Under the pieces are notes generated by a model, which searched no databases, had not been told where the DNA came from, and saw only the letters and a program-made list of their open reading frames with translations. The position numbers and the translations under genes are program-made. From contig NZ_BAWH01000012.1 of the NCBI RefSeq assembly GCF_000586435.1, positions 28,517-92,516 of the forward strand: a stretch of 64,000 bases of DNA, given 5' to 3'. Of this stretch, positions 55,233 through 64,000 are shown in pieces (position 1 is the first letter of the stretch; each line of letters opens with the position of its first letter). The DNA comes from Psychrobacter sp. JCM 18901 (GTDB lineage: Bacteria > Pseudomonadota > Gammaproteobacteria > Pseudomonadales > Moraxellaceae).

Positions 55233-56843
55233 ATGACCACTGCTGCTGCCACTCCTGCAATCAAAGAAGATCGCATTTTAATCCTCGATTTTGGCTCGCA
55301 ATATAGCCAGTTAATCGCTCGCCGTGTGCGCGATTCTGGGGTGTTTTGTGAGATGTTCCCTTATGATATCGACACTCAGCGCATCATCGATTTTGGCGCA
55401 AAAGGCGTCATCTTGTCAGGTGGCCCTGAGAGCGTCCACGCAGAAAACAGCCCACGTATCAACGATGCCGTGTTTGATCTAGGCGTGCCAGTACTAGGTA
55501 TCTGCTACGGTATGCAAGCGATGGCAGATCGTTTCGGCGGGCAAGTTCATGCCAGTGATATTCATGAGTTTGGTGCGGCGACTATCGAAGTAAATGGTCA
55601 CTCGCAGCTGACTGACGGTATCGAAGACAGCAAGACTGACGGCGAGGCTGCCAAGCTAAATGTTTGGATGAGTCATGGTGACAAGGTCATTGAAGTACCT
55701 GAAGGCTTTGACATCATCGCTAGCACGCCAAGCTGTCCGATCGCGATTATGGCCAATGATGACAAGCAATACTACGGCCTACAGTTCCACCCAGAAGTGA
55801 CGCATACGCTACAAGGTCAAGCGCTGCTTGGTCGTTTCGTTCATCAAATCTGTGAATGTGCAGGTGAGTGGACGCCAGACAATATCGCTGATATGCGTAT
55901 CGCACAGTTAAAAGAGCAAATCGGTGACAAGCAAGTATTGCTAGGTCTATCGGGCGGTGTTGATAGTTCAGTCGTTGCCGCGTTATTGCACAAAGCAATC
56001 GGCAATCAGCTGACTTGTGTGTTCGTCGATAACGGTCTATTGCGTCTGCATGAAGGTGACCAAGTCATGCAAATCTTTGCAGAAAACATGGGTGTAAAAG
56101 TCATCCGTGTTGATGCTGAAGATTTGTTCTTAGATGCGCTAGCGGGCGAGTCTGATCCAGAGAAAAAACGTAAAATCATCGGCAAAACCTTCATTGACGT
56201 ATTCGCTGATAGCGCGCGTCAAGTGAGCGAGCAGAGCGATGGTAAAGTTGTTGAATTCTTAGCACAGGGTACGATTTACCCAGACGTGATCGAATCTGCT
56301 AAGTCGCATCAAGGCAAAGCACACGTCATTAAGAGCCATCATAACGTAGGCGGTTTGCCAGATGATTTGGCATTTAAGCTGATTGAGCCATTACGTGATT
56401 TGTTCAAAGATGAAGTACGTAAGCTTGGTATTACCTTGGGTCTACCAGCCAAAATGATCTATCGTCATCCGTTCCCAGGTCCAGGTTTGGGCGTGCGTAT
56501 CCTTGGCGAAGTCAAAAAGGAATATGCGGATATTCTGCGTTTGGCTGATGCGATCTTTATGCAAGAGCTTGAGCGTTCAGGCTGGTATGACAAGACGGCA
56601 CAAGCATTTGCCGTATTCCAACCAATAAAATCTGTCGGTGTGGTCGGCGATGGTCGCCGATATGCATGGGTAATCGCGCTACGTGCGGTTGAAACCGTAG
56701 ACTTTATGACGGCTCGCTTTGCGCATCTGCCGTATGATTTGATCGAGACGGTATCGAACCGCATCATGAATGAAATCGCTGAAGTATCACGCGTGACTTA
56801 TGATGTATCGAGCAAGCCACCTGCAACGATTGAGTGGGAATAA
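55233..56843 (+). CDS. guaA: GMP synthase (glutamine-hydrolysing) GuaA
   Basis: GuaA aminates XMP to GMP. The N-terminal class-I amidotransferase has [17 protein letters not shown] with the nucleophile Cys and [12 protein letters not shown] with the His-Glu pair. The ATP pyrophosphatase domain has the P-loop [18 protein letters not shown], and the C-terminal dimerisation domain ends [18 protein letters not shown], the invariant family end. Signature [15 protein letters not shown] is present. The length of 536 residues is about 10 more than E. coli. guaB is not adjacent. Confidence 0.97.
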   Translation: MTTAAATPAIKEDRILILDFGSQYSQLIARRVRDSGVFCEMFPYDIDTQRIIDFGAKGVILSGGPESVHAENSPRINDAVFDLGVPVLGICYGMQAMADRFGGQVHASDIHEFGAATIEVNGHSQLTDGIEDSKTDGEAAKLNVWMSHGDKVIEVPEGFDIIASTPSCPIAIMANDDKQYYGLQFHPEVTHTLQGQALLGRFVHQICECAGEWTPDNIADMRIAQLKEQIGDKQVLLGLSGGVDSSVVAALLHKAIGNQLTCVFVDNGLLRLHEGDQVMQIFAENMGVKVIRVDAEDLFLDALAGESDPEKKRKIIGKTFIDVFADSARQVSEQSDGKVVEFLAQGTIYPDVIESAKSHQGKAHVIKSHHNVGGLPDDLAFKLIEPLRDLFKDEVRKLGITLGLPAKMIYRHPFPGPGLGVRILGEVKKEYADILRLADAIFMQELERSGWYDKTAQAFAVFQPIKSVGVVGDGRRYAWVIALRAVETVDFMTARFAHLPYDLIETVSNRIMNEIAEVSRVTYDVSSKPPATIEWE

Positions 56844-57004
56844 ATCGTTTAAGTATTCTAAAAGGTAACGGTGTTAACCTCGCTAGATGTACAACCACGT
56901 ACTATCTGCGCTCGGTTGCCTTGTTACCATCTTAGACTACGTAACTTATCTAAATAGCGTTTTAACTCAAATTTTTTTGAATTGATATACAGCTTGTTAT
57001 AAAT

Positions 57005-57038
57005 AAAAAAAGCACTCAACATGGTTGGGTGTTTTTTT
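57005..57038. terminator. Terminator between guaA and HNH gene
   Basis: AAAAAAGCACTCAAC / GTTGGGTGTTTTTTT stem (one bulge) with T runs either way, between convergent genes; it lies 160 bp after guaA. Confidence 0.7.
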
Positions 57039-57057
57039 GGTTTTGAAGTTAAGCGTT

Positions 57058-57905
57058 TCACTCATTAATTTTTGCTTCGATAGCAGCAACTTCGTTTATC
57101 AACTGACTATTAAATTCTAAATAATTTAAAGAGTAGTGTGCTCTTCGATGACAGGTAGGACACAACGCGATAACATTTTGAGGTAAATCTGCCCCACCGT
57201 CTGCCAACCTAGTTAAGTGGTGTACTTCAAGGTAAGGTCCAGATTTAGTTTTAAATGGAGCTATCTCATTACATCCTTCACATATACCATTAGCTCTTCT
57301 CTTGCATAAAATTTAATTGCCACACTACGGTTTTGGATAGACTGGATTTTCTCTTGTGTACTTGCTTGGGTTGGCGTTGCACTCAAGGCAATCTCTCGTA
57401 ATTTCTGTAATGAATGGCCTTTACTAGGCTTAGTAATGTACATAGCTTTGGGAGATTCAACTATCTCGGAAGTTAGAGCTTGAGCTGCATCAATATTTTG
57501 AGTATTAACTATATCTAAATGAAAAACGATAGCTTCACGAAGATAGCCATTTCTATCTGGCCGCTCTTCAATATGGTGAAAAACATAATTACATGTTCCT
57601 AAAAACCGTACAAAACCTCGTGATGTATATTCAAAAAGTAAAATTTCTTTATTGTTTTTTTGATGATCGTGAATAGCTAAATTACCTTTAGACATTTTCA
57701 TGTCACCTTCTTGTCCTTCACCTGTGTATTTAAAGGTACCATTAGGATCAAAACTATCAATATATCCATACTCGCTACCAGAATCACCTGTAAATATAAA
57801 TACATATGGATGAGCGGCAGGAGTAGCTATACCTCCATATTGCTGACCCTTATATCTACCGTGTATATCAGCACGCCTATTATAAATTTTTCCTATCTCA
57901 AACAA
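57058..57905 (-). CDS. SRA-like plus HNH endonuclease, predicted modification-dependent restriction enzyme (frame broken)
   Basis: The N-terminal 150 residues (FEIGKIYNRRADIHGRYKG, GGIATPAAHPYVFIFTG, FKYTGEGQEGDMKMSKGN, LLFEYTSRGFVRFLGT) resemble the SRA-like domain of ScoMcrA-type enzymes, which read modified cytosine or phosphorothioate DNA. The C-terminal HNH domain has the zinc pairs GICEGC and CPTCHRRAH around EVHHLTRLADGG, with the catalytic His. I chose TTG at 57905 because AAGGAAG lies 5 bases upstream; TTG at 57941 is open too. One T is missing near 57308 (four for five), which splits the HNH domain. Corrected length is 282 residues. No methylase is nearby, fitting a stand-alone type IV system. 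Confidence 0.72.
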
Positions 57906-57971
57906 TTTAACTTCCTTATTGTTAATATTCCATAAAACCAATATAGTAAACTTAAGTTTGTTAAAGTCAAT

Positions 57972-58010
57972 TAAAAAAGCGGTGCTCTTTCAGATAAAGA
58001 GCACCGCTAC
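57972..58010 (-). terminator. Terminator of the AcuI-like gene
   Basis: AGCGGTGCTCTTT / AAAGAGCACCGCT perfect 13-bp stem with loop CAGAT and a T6 run in the minus direction, 28 bp after the stop. Confidence 0.88.
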
Positions 58011-58037
58011 TGTTTATAATATTTGTTCTGAAGAAAA

Positions 58038-59042
58038 CTATCCCTTCACATTCACCACATAACGCCCAACCACTTTGCTCGACATAAAGCGATCTAGGTA
58101 TTCTGGCGTTTGCTCTAACGTAATCTCTTCACCATAGCTCTCAAGATTAGGCAGCTTCATATCGGTGGCAACACGTTTCCAAATGGCTTCTTTATCAGCC
58201 AGTGGAATATAAACCGAGTCGATACCCAATAATGATACTGCTCTAGTGATGAATGGCATGACCGTCATGGAAAACTCAGCGCCGCCTGCTAGACCACAAC
58301 TGGTCACCGCGCCGCCTGCTTTGGTTTGTTTAAGCAAGTTAGATAGGTAGTCGCCGCCGATGGTATCAATAGCATTTGCCCATAGCTCACGGCCGACAGG
58401 TTTATTACCGATTTCATTGATGGTATCGCGATGACGCACTTCGCTTGCGCCCACTGCTTTTAGATGCTCGCTTTGCTCTGGCTTACCTGAGAATGCAATC
58501 ACTTCATAGCCGAGCTGCTTTAAGATAGCGATACTGATCGTACCTACGCCGCCTGTTGCACCAGTCACAGCGACTGGGCCATCACTGGGTTTTGCACCCA
58601 TTTTCTCTAACTTTTGCACACTCAGTGCTGCGGTTAGGCCGCCGGTACCATAGGTCATCGCTTCTTTTAGCGTCAGCGTCTCTGGGCACGCCAGCGCCCA
58701 ATCTGCTGGTATAGAGATCATTTGACCGAGACCACCATCTGTGTCCATACCGAGATCATAGCCGAATACCAATACTTCTTGTCCTGCGCTAAATGTGCCT
58801 GATTTATCACTGACGACCACGCCAGCTGCGTCGATACCTGGGGTATGCGGGTACTGTTTGGTGATTCGTTTATTACCAGTGGCTGACATTGCGTCTTTAA
58901 AGTTTAACGATGAATAATGCACTTCGATGAGCAAGTCATTTTCCGGCAAGTCACTGACTTTGCGCTCTTGAATGCTTTTTTTGAATTCGCCATCACTGGT
59001 TTCTTCGACTACTAAAGCTTTGAAAGTTGTATCGTTTGACAT
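58038..59042 (-). CDS. acuI: MDR-family acryloyl-CoA reductase-like oxidoreductase (AcuI/YhdH)
   Basis: A 334-residue NADPH-dependent, zinc-free medium-chain reductase of the YhdH/AcuI group, which reduces acryloyl-CoA to propionyl-CoA. Signatures are LLIEVHYSSLNFKDAMSATG, TPGIDAAGVVVSD, EAMTYGTGGLTAALSVQKLE, and the nucleotide-binding VTGATGGVGTISIAILKQLG with FSGKPEQ, an Arg/Ser pattern that favours NADPH. TSCGLAGGAEFSMTVMPFITRAVSLLGIDS is highly typical. In marine bacteria the family detoxifies acrylate from DMSP breakdown, but no DMSP genes are in view. A second MDR gene lies upstream on the same strand. Confidence 0.88.
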   Translation of the reverse strand: MSNDTTFKALVVEETSDGEFKKSIQERKVSDLPENDLLIEVHYSSLNFKDAMSATGNKRITKQYPHTPGIDAAGVVVSDKSGTFSAGQEVLVFGYDLGMDTDGGLGQMISIPADWALACPETLTLKEAMTYGTGGLTAALSVQKLEKMGAKPSDGPVAVTGATGGVGTISIAILKQLGYEVIAFSGKPEQSEHLKAVGASEVRHRDTINEIGNKPVGRELWANAIDTIGGDYLSNLLKQTKAGGAVTSCGLAGGAEFSMTVMPFITRAVSLLGIDSVYIPLADKEAIWKRVATDMKLPNLESYGEEITLEQTPEYLDRFMSSKVVGRYVVNVKG

Positions 59043-59141
59043 GGTTATATCCTTATTAAATATTATTATTCGGGTTGATGAGTAATTGCTTATGTATATG
59101 TCTGCATTAGAATTACCATAACAACAGTACGGTTAAAATAA

Positions 59142-59190
59142 AAAAGCCCATAGTATTATCTAACGAGTAATACAAATGGACTTTTCATAT
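59142..59190 (-). terminator. Probable terminator of the MECR-like gene
   Basis: An imperfect hairpin, AAGTCCA...GTATTA / TAATAC...TGGGCTT on the minus strand, with a T6 tail, 45 bp after the upstream gene's stop. Confidence 0.6.
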
Positions 59191-59234
59191 TTATGATGCC
59201 TTCAATGACAATCAATGCAAGATTAGAGTACCAC

Positions 59235-60211
59235 TTAAGGTTTTAGGATAACTTTACCTTTTTTGCTTGATTGTACTTTTCCAGAGACGGCAGTTGTGAT
59301 GTCGTCCAGACTATAAATGGCTTCGATAGGGAGTTTTAGATCGCCATTCGAAGCGCGCTCTAGTAACTCATCGATTAGACGTTGTTTGTTATCGAGATCC
59401 ATTTCTTGGCTGGTTTTGCTGCCCCAAAACCTTTTACAACGGCTTGCTTAAAGATCAAGCTGCCAGCGTCTAGTGCCATTGGCTTGCCTGACATGATACC
59501 AAATGAGACCAGCGTGCCTTTGCTGCCAAGTAATGATAGTAGCTCGTTGCTCGACTCACCACCGACTGAATCGACAGCTGCTGTGATCTTATCATCACCA
59601 ATGATAGCGCGAACTTGGTCTTTCCAGTCATTATCAGCGGTGACGACATTGTTTTTGATACTGAGCGAGGTCAGCTCTTCTATCGCATCTTTACTACGTA
59701 CGAGATTGATCGTATTCACACCGCGTGCTGCTGCGAGCATCGCAAGCGTTTTACCCACTGCGCCGTTTGCCGCGTTATGAATAATCCATTGACCTTTATC
59801 TACTTCCAAAAATTCTAATAGCATTAGGGCAGATAGCGGCATAGCGATCAGCTGGGCAGCCAACTCGTCTTCGATGCTATCAGGCATGTTAAATACCATG
59901 CTGGCAGGAGCGACAAAATACTCTGCCCACGTCTCATGCACACTAGCGCACGCCACACGTTGGCCGACGCTTAGATCTGTGACGTCATCACCCACGGCAT
60001 CGATAATACCTAGCGCTTCACTACCACCGATGGCTGGCATCTCAGGCTTATAGCCATATTGACCACTTACCGTTAGCAAGTCATGGTTGTGTATAGGGGA
60101 GAGGATGGTTTTGATGCGGACTTCGTTGGCAGCTGGCTGCGGCATGGGGCTGTCGCCAACGCTCAATACGTTGGAGGGTTTGCCAAAGCTGTTATGAATA
60201 GCACTACGCAT
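59235..60211 (-). CDS. MDR-family reductase, enoyl-thioester-reductase-like (frame broken)
   Basis: A 325-residue medium-chain dehydrogenase/reductase. The pattern MRSAIHNSFGKPSNVLSVGD, IHNHDLLTVSGQYGYKPEMPAIGGSEALG, and the nucleotide-binding HNAANGAVGKTLAMLAAARG resemble the MECR/ETR1-like 2-enoyl thioester reductase branch. Zinc-site cysteines are absent. The run 59426-59429 has four A's on the plus strand (T's in the coding strand) where five restore VKGFWGSKTSQEMDL and the C-terminus ending GKVILKP at 59235. It precedes the AcuI-like gene on the same strand with its own terminator, so the two are probably separate units. Substrate unproved; a quinone reductase role is possible. Confidence 0.8.
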
Positions 60212-60448
60212 GATGATTTCCTTTGTTTATTTTTAATAATCGTATTCTAGTTATTTGATTGTCTATCAGTGATGGACACTCGAAAAAAAGCGTGCAATCA
60301 GCTAACAACAGTAGCAACTTTGATGGATTGTTATCAGTACTTTTTTTGGTTAAGTAACGTTGTTGCTTACTGATGAGGACATTGCACAATCATGGCAAAT
60401 TTAAGATAGCGATATTATTGGGTATCATGCTGTAGTGCGCAGGAATAT

Positions 60449-60704
60449 TTAATAAAACTCTATCCTGCTCAGTACATGCTCTTGTATTAGATAGGCGCAG
60501 ATGTACGCACTTGGCCACGCAAAAATAAAAGCCAGTCCCCAAGAATGCATCAACTCCATAAAAAAAGCCATCAACGTAGCCTACTTTTACCAATAATAGC
60601 GCTGACGAGATAATAAGCGACATCATCATCGCCATCAGACCTGTAAAGATAAGGCGATAGAGTTTGCGACGAATGCGTATTCTGATAGTGGGGAAGTTGG
60701 TCAT
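60449..60704 (-). CDS. DUF2798 family two-helix membrane protein (frame broken)
   Basis: An 84-residue protein starting MTNFPTIRIRIRRKLYRLIF, chosen over the ATG at 60734 because DUF2798 proteins begin with such a basic segment. Two membrane helices follow (LIFTGLMAMMMSLIISSALLLV and WGLAFIFAWPSAYICAYLI) joined by DGFFMELMHS; the FAWP motif in helix 2 is typical. The plus-strand run 60560-60566 has seven A's where six keep the frame. Function unknown. The 237 bp between it and the MECR-like gene hold nothing recognisable. Confidence 0.72.
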
Positions 60705-61047
60705 AGTATTTGGTGTCCTACAGGATGATAGCAATTAATGACGCTCAGCCTATGATGCTGGCGTATGGCACAAATATAATTATGCGGTAATAAATAAGCG
60801 TAACTGACAAGATAGTTGGCTACGAGGGCACATGATACGCTTCGAAAATGAGTAGGTAAAATCGTTATTATTAATGGTAGGGTTTGCGATATGTTATTAA
60901 TATGATTATTGTCTTTAAAGCAGCATTTTAAAGCTTTTGAAGAGATTATTTCTAAAACGGATATCTCTAAAAATAGCGCGTTCTCAACAGTCGATTTTGC
61001 TACGATAACTTACTATAACTAAGAACAAAAACCACTAGGGGTATAGT
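60705..61047. other. Divergent intergenic region before the racemase gene
   Basis: 343 bp, AT-rich, without open frame or notable repeat. GGGG at about 61039-61042, in CTAGGGGTATAGT, is a weak ribosome-binding site for the gene at 61048. Confidence 0.35.
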
Positions 61048-61767
61048 ATGGCAGTTCAAGAGCAACGAGGGTCTCAACAAAAAACATTAGGAATCATCGG
61101 AGGTATGAGCTGGGAGAGTACCGAGAGCTATTATCGTCTGATTAATGAAGGTGTCAAGCATCAGCTTGGCGGACTACATTCAGCAGATTTGTTGATTCAT
61201 AGTGTGGATTTTGCGTTGATTAATGCGTTACAGGAGCAAGGCAGATGGGACGAGCTAGGCGTGATAATGGCTAGCAGCGCTCAGCGTCTACAAGCAGCTG
61301 GCGTACAAGGAATCATGATTGCCTCTAACACGATGCACAAACTGGTCGATGACGTGCGCTCCGCCACAGACTTGCCATTGACTCATATCGCTGATGCGAC
61401 TACTGATGCTATCAAAAAACAAAATCTCACCAAAATAGCCCTGCTTGGTACTCAGTTTACGATGACTCAAGATTTCTATAAGCAGCGTCTGATTGATGCG
61501 GGTTTACAAGTATTGATACCAGAAGATGAGGCAAGAGCAGAAGTACATCGCATTATCAAAAAAGAGCTGTGTGTCGGTGAGTTTAAAGACAGCTCACGAG
61601 CGTATTATCGTCAAGTGATTAAAGATTTGGCAGCGCAAGGGGCAGAGGGTGTGATCTTGGGCTGCACAGAGATTGGTTTACTTATTAAACAGGCTGATAG
61701 CCCTATACCTGTATTTGATACCACAGCTATTCATGCAGCTGCGGCGGTAGATTTTTTATTAGAGTAG
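61048..61767 (+). CDS. Aspartate/glutamate racemase family protein (YgeA-like)
   Basis: A 239-residue cofactor-independent racemase of the Asp/Glu family. The N-terminal IIGGMSWESTESYYRLINEG and SVDFALINALQ are typical of the YgeA branch. The two catalytic positions are in IMIASNTMHKLVDD (Thr replaces the first Cys, as in YgeA-type enzymes) and VILGCTEIGLLI (second Cys). With one Cys missing it may be a broad-specificity or weak racemase. It ends 26 bp before the convergent nitronate monooxygenase gene, without an obvious terminator. Confidence 0.85.
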   Translation: MAVQEQRGSQQKTLGIIGGMSWESTESYYRLINEGVKHQLGGLHSADLLIHSVDFALINALQEQGRWDELGVIMASSAQRLQAAGVQGIMIASNTMHKLVDDVRSATDLPLTHIADATTDAIKKQNLTKIALLGTQFTMTQDFYKQRLIDAGLQVLIPEDEARAEVHRIIKKELCVGEFKDSSRAYYRQVIKDLAAQGAEGVILGCTEIGLLIKQADSPIPVFDTTAIHAAAAVDFLLE

Positions 61768-61792
61768 TGCGAACTGATAAAAATATTTAAGC

Positions 61793-62836
61793 CTATAACG
61801 TTTTTATCAGTCGCTCAAGCAGTTCAAGCGTGCTTTCTTGTTTGACCAAAGTTACCCCTTGTCCTGCCCATAAAGATTGATGTTCTGCATCCATATTTTT
61901 AGAGGCATGAGCTCGCATAGATTTGGACATGGCATTTAATTGTGGGTAGGGCGGTAGCTCATCAGCGCTTTCAAATTGAGCAAAATCACGCAGATAATCG
62001 TTTAATAAACCACGAGCGAGCTTACCTGAAAATAATCGAGTTAAGCGTGTCTCTGAGCTGCGTCTGCTGTGACTGGCATCGAGTAAGGCTTGCTTATAAG
62101 TATCATTGATACCGCATTGGTCGGTGGTCAAAAACGCCGTCCCCATTTGTGCAAGCTCAGCACCTGCCGCTTGTATTGCCTTAATATCCTGTCCTGTCAT
62201 AATGCCACCTGCTGCAATCAAAGGAATATCAGTACAGGCACGGGTTTGGGCAATCAAAGTCAATAATCCCAATGGATCGCTTTCACTTTGCGGTAACCAA
62301 CCACCGCGATGTCCACCCGCTTCAACCCCTTGTACACATACCGCATCTGCGCCAATTTCGCTCCATGCTTTCGCTTCTAGTGGATGATTGGCGGTACCGA
62401 TGACGCGTGTGCCGAAACTTTGCAGACGCTGAACTTGCTCAGCACTGATAATGCCAAAGGTAAAACTGGCAACGGGAACGGGATTGTCATAGAGCACTTG
62501 TAGCTGCTCTGCGAAGCTCTGCGCTGGGCGTTCAGGTAGTGCAATTTCGATATTATTGTCTTGGTAGTACTCACTCAGCCAAGCGGGAATTTCGGTATCA
62601 AAGGTCGTAGATTCTTGCTCAGACAATACCATGAGATTGATCATAAACGGACGGTCGGTGAGCGATTTAATGGTATCAATTTGGCTGGTCAAAACATTTG
62701 GCGCAGTCATGCCAGATCCTAATGAGCCCAGTCCACCAAAGTTACTGACCGTCGCTGCCAGTTCAGGTGTGGTTGCTCCTGCCATTGGCGCTTGGACGAT
62801 AGGGTAGGTTAAGTTTAGAGTATCAAGTAAGATCAT
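61793..62836 (-). CDS. Nitronate monooxygenase (NMO/2-nitropropane dioxygenase family)
   Basis: A 347-residue FMN-dependent TIM-barrel enzyme that oxidises alkyl nitronates such as propionate-3-nitronate. Class-I NMO motifs are seen: LTYPIVQAPMAGATTPELAATVSNFGGLGSLG, the catalytic His region in VCVQGVEAGGHRGGW, and IPLIAAGGIMTGQDIKAIQAAGAELAQMGTAFL. The C-terminal SGKLARGLLNDYL is also typical. It is a single gene; tandem operator-like repeats lie upstream at 62942-62995. Confidence 0.9.
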   Translation of the reverse strand: MILLDTLNLTYPIVQAPMAGATTPELAATVSNFGGLGSLGSGMTAPNVLTSQIDTIKSLTDRPFMINLMVLSEQESTTFDTEIPAWLSEYYQDNNIEIALPERPAQSFAEQLQVLYDNPVPVASFTFGIISAEQVQRLQSFGTRVIGTANHPLEAKAWSEIGADAVCVQGVEAGGHRGGWLPQSESDPLGLLTLIAQTRACTDIPLIAAGGIMTGQDIKAIQAAGAELAQMGTAFLTTDQCGINDTYKQALLDASHSRRSSETRLTRLFSGKLARGLLNDYLRDFAQFESADELPPYPQLNAMSKSMRAHASKNMDAEHQSLWAGQGVTLVKQESTLELLERLIKTL

Positions 62837-63170
62837 GACGGGTAGCCTTTTATTAAGGTGTTTGCATGACTTACTTTAACAGAGCTGAGCGAACAGTACG
62901 TAAGATAGTGTTTATTTAGTTGCTAAATAAGGTGGTGGGTTTTGACTACGGAATTGTAGTTAAATTATTTGACTATAAAACTGTAGTTAAAGTTTATTAA
63001 TACATATACTTGAGATTACTAAATATCTAGCCAAAGAAAGTTGAATTAAATGAAAAAAAATTCTAGACTCTTGTGGAATAATATTAGGCTAAGTGCAATA
63101 ATTATGGTAAGTCCGTATTTTTAACTTAAAAGTCCTATGATTCAAAAATTCAAATGATATGAGAAAGAAT
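62837..63170. other. Divergent intergenic region, NMO / AT-rich gene
   Basis: 334 bp, containing the tandem repeats at 62942-62995 and, to their right, sequence that is strikingly AT-rich. GAAAG lies a few bases before the ATG at 63171. Confidence 0.4.
62942..62995. promoter_or_regulatory. Two tandem 27-bp operator-like repeats
   Basis: TTGACTACGGAATTGTAGTT (from 62942) and TTGACTATAAAACTGTAGTT (from 62969) are imperfect direct repeats at a 27-bp period; each contains a small inverted repeat (ACTAC...GTAGT and ACTAT...GTAGT). They lie about 105 bp upstream of the NMO start and look like paired regulator sites. Confidence 0.45.
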
Positions 63171-63784
63171 ATGAAGAATAATGATTTTCTAGATGAACCT
63201 ACTGAAGATTTAATAAAGCAGTATATAGATAAATTCGAATTAGATGAAAGGTACAAGTATGGAGATAGTGCAATAATAAAACTGTTCGAAGCATTTCCAA
63301 ATAACACTTCTCTTGAAGATATTATTTTAAAGGTCAGTGTGATTAATGAGCTATATAGCACTAGCATTTATAGTGTTTTCAAGGTGGCTCAGCATATATT
63401 AGAATGTGATGTCGATGAAAACATAAAGGCAGGAAATCCGGAGCTTGTACATCAAATCGCTACTGGACATAACATTCGTACTAAAAAGAATAATAAAGAA
63501 ATCAATTTTTATTCTTTTGCTACTAAGTATTGCAATTGGCATAACCAAATAGATTATTCTATATATGACAGCTTCGTAGAAAAGACACTCATCGCCTACA
63601 AGGAAAGAGATAGTTTTTCAGACTTTAAGAAGAAAGATTTAAAGAGTTTTAAAAAAATTTCACCAAGTGATTTTAGATTTTATTACGTATTATAATCTTA
63701 ACGGAAAAAAATGCGAAAGATATTGATAAGTTCTTATGGATATATGGAAAAGAGAAGTTCCCACCTAGTTATAAAAATAATTAA
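63171..63784 (+). CDS. AT-rich accessory protein of unknown function (frame broken)
   Basis: Function not recognised. Starting at 63171 (MKNNDFLDEPTEDLIKQYID; a start at 63159 adds four residues) the corrected protein has 204 residues. The most distinctive segment is NFYSFATKYCNWHNQIDYSIYDSFVEKTL, a pattern I recall from small proteins found with mobile or defence genes. It ends FLWIYGKEKFPPSYKNN. One T is missing near 63690 (TTATAATC for TTTATAATC), which truncates the last 29 residues. Composition is AT-rich and Lys/Asn/Ile-heavy compared with neighbouring genes, suggesting recent acquisition. It is flanked by a MITE-like repeat on the right. No membrane segment. Confidence 0.55.
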
Positions 63785-63830
63785 ATAGGTTCTAACGGCT
63801 TCTCTACCACTCAGTTTTAATTCTTTGTAA

Positions 63831-63942
63831 GATATAGTCAGTTCAATATAATTTCGATACAAGGAAACCGAGCGCAAGTTATACATTAGTATGCTTAGCG
63901 AGGATGACGATGTAGCGGATTTATATAGACTTGACTATATTA
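63831..63942. repeat. Copy 2 of the dispersed repeat, MITE-like with terminal inverted repeats
   Basis: The core TACAAGGAAACCGAGCGCAA (from 63858) to GGATGAC (63908) corresponds to the copy at 2167-2214. Here the ends are also visible: GATATAGTCAGTTCAATATA at the left (63831-63850) and TTATATAGACTTGACTATAT at the right (63921-63940) are imperfect inverses of each other. The element is about 112 bp and codes for nothing. Confidence 0.6.
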
Positions 63943-64000
63943 ATTCTTACTAAGATTTTCAAAAAAAAGATCAGTATCCAAGCCACCAAAACGATGACTA
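63940..64000 (-). CDS. Possible C-terminus of a gene entering from the right edge
   Basis: The minus strand is open from the window end to a TAA at 63940-63942, reading SHRFGGLDTDLFFENLSKN. The fragment is too short to identify; the stop overlaps the right end of the repeat element. It may be a chance frame. Confidence 0.25.
   Translation of the reverse strand, partial: SHRFGGLDTDLFFENLSKN

Overview
This 64 kb window reads as the replication-origin region of a gammaproteobacterial chromosome in the Moraxellaceae, most probably Psychrobacter. The reasons are the moderately AT-rich base composition, the pairing of an rpmH-rnpA-yidD-yidC-mnmE block with a divergent dnaA-dnaN-recF-gyrB block, Psychrobacter-like protein sequences throughout, and a dispersed intergenic repeat of a type I associate with that genus. 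The genus is an inference from recalled similarity, not from a search.

Layout. 1-9.5 kb: end of avtA, hisH and hisB, a PanZ-like protein, tRNA-Phe, a DUF4385 protein, gph, comM and hemN. 9.5-17 kb: a stomatin/NfeD pair, an outer-membrane barrel protein, bioF-bioC, and dnaK-grpE. 17-30 kb: an HSL-type esterase, a metallophosphoesterase, an SDR epimerase, a tandem pair of small membrane proteins, tsaC, dprA, a LysM protein, thrC, rsmB and fmt. 30-38 kb: a degenerate hybrid sensor kinase, ribE-ribD-nrdR and mnmE. 37.8-48.7 kb: the origin core, with oriC between rpmH and dnaA carrying at least five DnaA boxes. 48.8-64 kb: mntP, rlmF, a LysE-type exporter, a crotonase, an orphan YadA-head protein, a C-S lyase, guaA, an SRA-HNH modification-dependent endonuclease, two MDR reductases, DUF2798, an Asp/Glu racemase, a nitronate monooxygenase, and an AT-rich accessory gene beside a MITE-like repeat.

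Two things stand out. First, ten full or near matches to the ParB site parS (TGTTTCACGTGAAACA) lie between 20.0 and 49.5 kb on both sides of oriC, several inside genes. This looks like an extended centromere. Second, about 40 single-base (a few two-base) indels break about 30 genes, including dnaA, dnaN, recF, gyrB, dnaK, rpmH, rnpA, fmt and mnmE. Almost all gains are A6 read as A7 or A8 (or T6 as T7), and most C losses fit a CCT context. In essential genes this can only be sequence error or, much less likely, slippage. I therefore annotated each gene over its full corrected span and stated where the frame breaks; residue counts refer to the corrected proteins.

Functionally the window is mostly housekeeping: replication initiation and segregation, ribosome and tRNA maturation, membrane-protein insertion, heat shock, and biotin, riboflavin, histidine, threonine, heme and GMP synthesis. 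The accessory content (restriction nuclease, orphan adhesin head, AT-rich gene) sits mainly in the last 12 kb. I see no CRISPR array, complete insertion sequence or prophage.
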